Below, in pieces: positions 6,591 to 7,959 of a stretch of 7,959 nucleotides of DNA. The position numbers and the translations under genes were made by a program. Source of the stretch: JBHHYR01 sp046757585 (lineage in GTDB: Bacteria; Desulfobacterota; Binatia; HRBIN30). The DNA lies in the NCBI GenBank assembly GCA_046757585.1, contig JBHHYR010000189.1, positions 1 to 7,959 on the forward strand. The letters run 5' to 3'. Every line of letters starts with the position of its first letter. Position 1 is the first letter of the stretch. The notes below the pieces were generated by a model that was not told the DNA's origin, made no database searches, and saw only the letters and a list, made by a program, of their open reading frames with translations.

Positions 6591-7959
6591 GCGCAGCCGC
6601 TCAGGTCTGCCGCCGCCCCTGTTCGGCACCGACGGCGTGAGAGGGCAGGCCAACGCCGAACCAATGACGGCCGAGACGGTGGTCCGGCTCGGCCGCGCGT
6701 TGGGCTGCCTGTGCACGGACAACGGCGCCCACCGTGCCAGCGTGGTCATCGGCAAGGATACGCGCCGGTCGGGCGACATGCTCGAAAGTGCACTGGCCGC
6801 TGGCCTGTGCTCGATGGGAATCGATGCCCTGCTGGCTGGCGTCTTCCCGACCCCGGGTGTCGCGTTTCTCACTCGCCACATGCCAGCCGACGCCGGTGCC
6901 GTCATCTCCGCCTCACACAACCCGTTCGAGGACAACGGGCTCAAGTTTTTCGCCCGCACCGGTTTCAAGCTCCCGGACGACGCCGAGCGGGAGATCGAGC
7001 GGCTGATGTGCAGCGGCGGTCCCGGCCATGCCCGCCCGACGGGCGCTGCGGTCGGACGGGTCCGCATGGTCACCGATGCTGCCGCCCGGTACACCGCCTT
7101 TCTCACGCGCACGTTCCCTTGTGCACTGGCGGGCGTGAAGATCGTGGTCGACTGCGCGCATGGCGCGGCCTACCGTGTCGCGCCGGCGGTACTCACCGGC
7201 CTGGGCGCCCACGTCGTGGCCATCGGGGTCAGCCCGGACGGTGCCAACATCAACTGTGATGCCGGTGCCCTGCACCCACAGCCGCTGCAGGAAACGGTGC
7301 GTGCGCAAGGTGCCGACCTGGGTCTCGCGCTGGATGGCGACGCCGACCGCGCGATTCTGGTAGACGAACACGGCGATGTCGTCGACGGCGACGAGATGCT
7401 GGCGATGCTTGCTGCGGCAATGCTGTCGCGAGGCACGCTTAAACAGTCCACCGTCGTCGCAACGGTGATGAGCAACCTCGGGCTCGAGCTGGCCCTGCGC
7501 GAGCGCGGCGCCCGTCTGGTCCGGGTGCAGGTTGGCGATCGCTACGTCGTGCAGGAGATGCGGCGCCGCGCCTGCAACCTTGGCGGCGAGCAGTCCGGTC
7601 ACTTGATCTTCCTCGACCACGCTACCACCGGAGATGGCCTGGCGGCAGGGCTGTCGGTCCTGCGTGTGATGGTCGATCGTCAACGGCCGTTGAGCGAGCT
7701 GAAACGCGCCATGGTCAAGTTTCCCCAAGTGTTGCTCAACGTTCCGGTCACGGTGCGGCGGGACCTCGACGCGATTGCACCCGTGCGTGAGACGATCGCG
7801 CGCGTTAACGGGAACCTCGCGGACCGCGGCCGCGCCCTCGTGCGCTACTCCGGCACCGAGCCGTTGGTCCGTGTCATGGTGGAGGGGGAAGACGCCGCAC
7901 GGGTACGCGCCTACGCGCAGGAAATCGCCGCGACCATCACCGCGCATGTCCGGCCCTAG
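6577..7959 (+). CDS. glmM: Phosphoglucosamine mutase GlmM
   Basis: Converts glucosamine-6-phosphate to glucosamine-1-phosphate, the step before UDP-GlcNAc synthesis for peptidoglycan and LPS. It is complete at 460 aa, typical for the family. Signatures in order: LFGTDGVRG (15-23), the phosphoserine loop ISASHNP (110-116) with catalytic Ser113, the metal loop DGDADR (253-258) with D253, D255 and D257, the sugar-binding loop GGEQSGH (336-342), and the phosphate-binding C-terminal loop RYSGTEPLVRV (423-433). The SASHNP, GGEQSGH and RYSGTEP forms separate GlmM from other alpha-phosphohexomutases. The start is GTG 6577, inside the end of cdaR; the next Met (residue 30) lies after the conserved FGTDGVRG and cannot be the start. 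A purine-rich GGAAGAG (6556-6562) is a weak, rather distant ribosome binding site. In Firmicutes GlmM binds CdaA and lowers c-di-AMP synthesis. The stop codon is the last three bases of the window. Confidence 0.98.
   Translation: MATAERSRSGLPPPLFGTDGVRGQANAEPMTAETVVRLGRALGCLCTDNGAHRASVVIGKDTRRSGDMLESALAAGLCSMGIDALLAGVFPTPGVAFLTRHMPADAGAVISASHNPFEDNGLKFFARTGFKLPDDAEREIERLMCSGGPGHARPTGAAVGRVRMVTDAAARYTAFLTRTFPCALAGVKIVVDCAHGAAYRVAPAVLTGLGAHVVAIGVSPDGANINCDAGALHPQPLQETVRAQGADLGLALDGDADRAILVDEHGDVVDGDEMLAMLAAAMLSRGTLKQSTVVATVMSNLGLELALRERGARLVRVQVGDRYVVQEMRRRACNLGGEQSGHLIFLDHATTGDGLAAGLSVLRVMVDRQRPLSELKRAMVKFPQVLLNVPVTVRRDLDAIAPVRETIARVNGNLADRGRALVRYSGTEPLVRVMVEGEDAARVRAYAQEIAATITAHVRP

Noticed and set aside
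6913..7947. Minus-strand 344-codon open frame across glmM
   Set aside because: It is a shadow of GlmM, whose catalytic, metal and phosphate loops are all on the plus strand.

Overview
This is a high-GC window (roughly two thirds G+C by eye) of ordinary bacterial chromosome with a strongly GC-biased third codon position. It is densely coding, and no gene-free stretch exceeds about 185 bases. There is no sign of a mobile element, CRISPR array, tRNA or rRNA. The gene order tilS-ftsH-cdaA-cdaR-glmM, together with an FtsH N-terminus beginning MNQFSRNVALWLV, suggests a deltaproteobacterium-like lineage in the broad sense (Desulfobacterota, Myxococcota, Binatota or similar). This is inferred from memory of gene order and motifs; no search was run.

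Left part, minus strand (1-1309): the N-terminal third of a RecQ DNA helicase runs off the left edge. Upstream of it, in the same direction, lies a 223-aa unrecognised protein with a signal peptide. The 75-base gap between them holds a possible recQ promoter and a clear ribosome binding site.

Divergent junction (1310-1348): only 39 bases separate the unknown secreted protein from tilS, so both upstream regions are packed into or beside the coding sequences.

Right part, plus strand (1349-7959): tilS (tRNA-Ile lysidine synthetase), ftsH (membrane AAA+ zinc protease), a 184-base gap with a strong GC-rich hairpin and a candidate promoter, then cdaA (membrane diadenylate cyclase), cdaR/ybbR and glmM (phosphoglucosamine mutase). 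The last three overlap (4 and 14 bases) and look translationally coupled. glmM ends exactly at the right edge.

Functionally, the plus-strand block combines a tRNA decoding enzyme, membrane protein quality control, and the conserved c-di-AMP/cell-wall precursor module. In that module CdaA makes c-di-AMP, CdaR is its membrane-anchored partner, and GlmM makes glucosamine-1-phosphate for peptidoglycan and, in Firmicutes, binds and restrains CdaA. I found no convincing undescribed system. The items most worth a second look are the secreted orphan, the hairpin between ftsH and cdaA where related gene orders often carry folP, and the very compact divergent junction.
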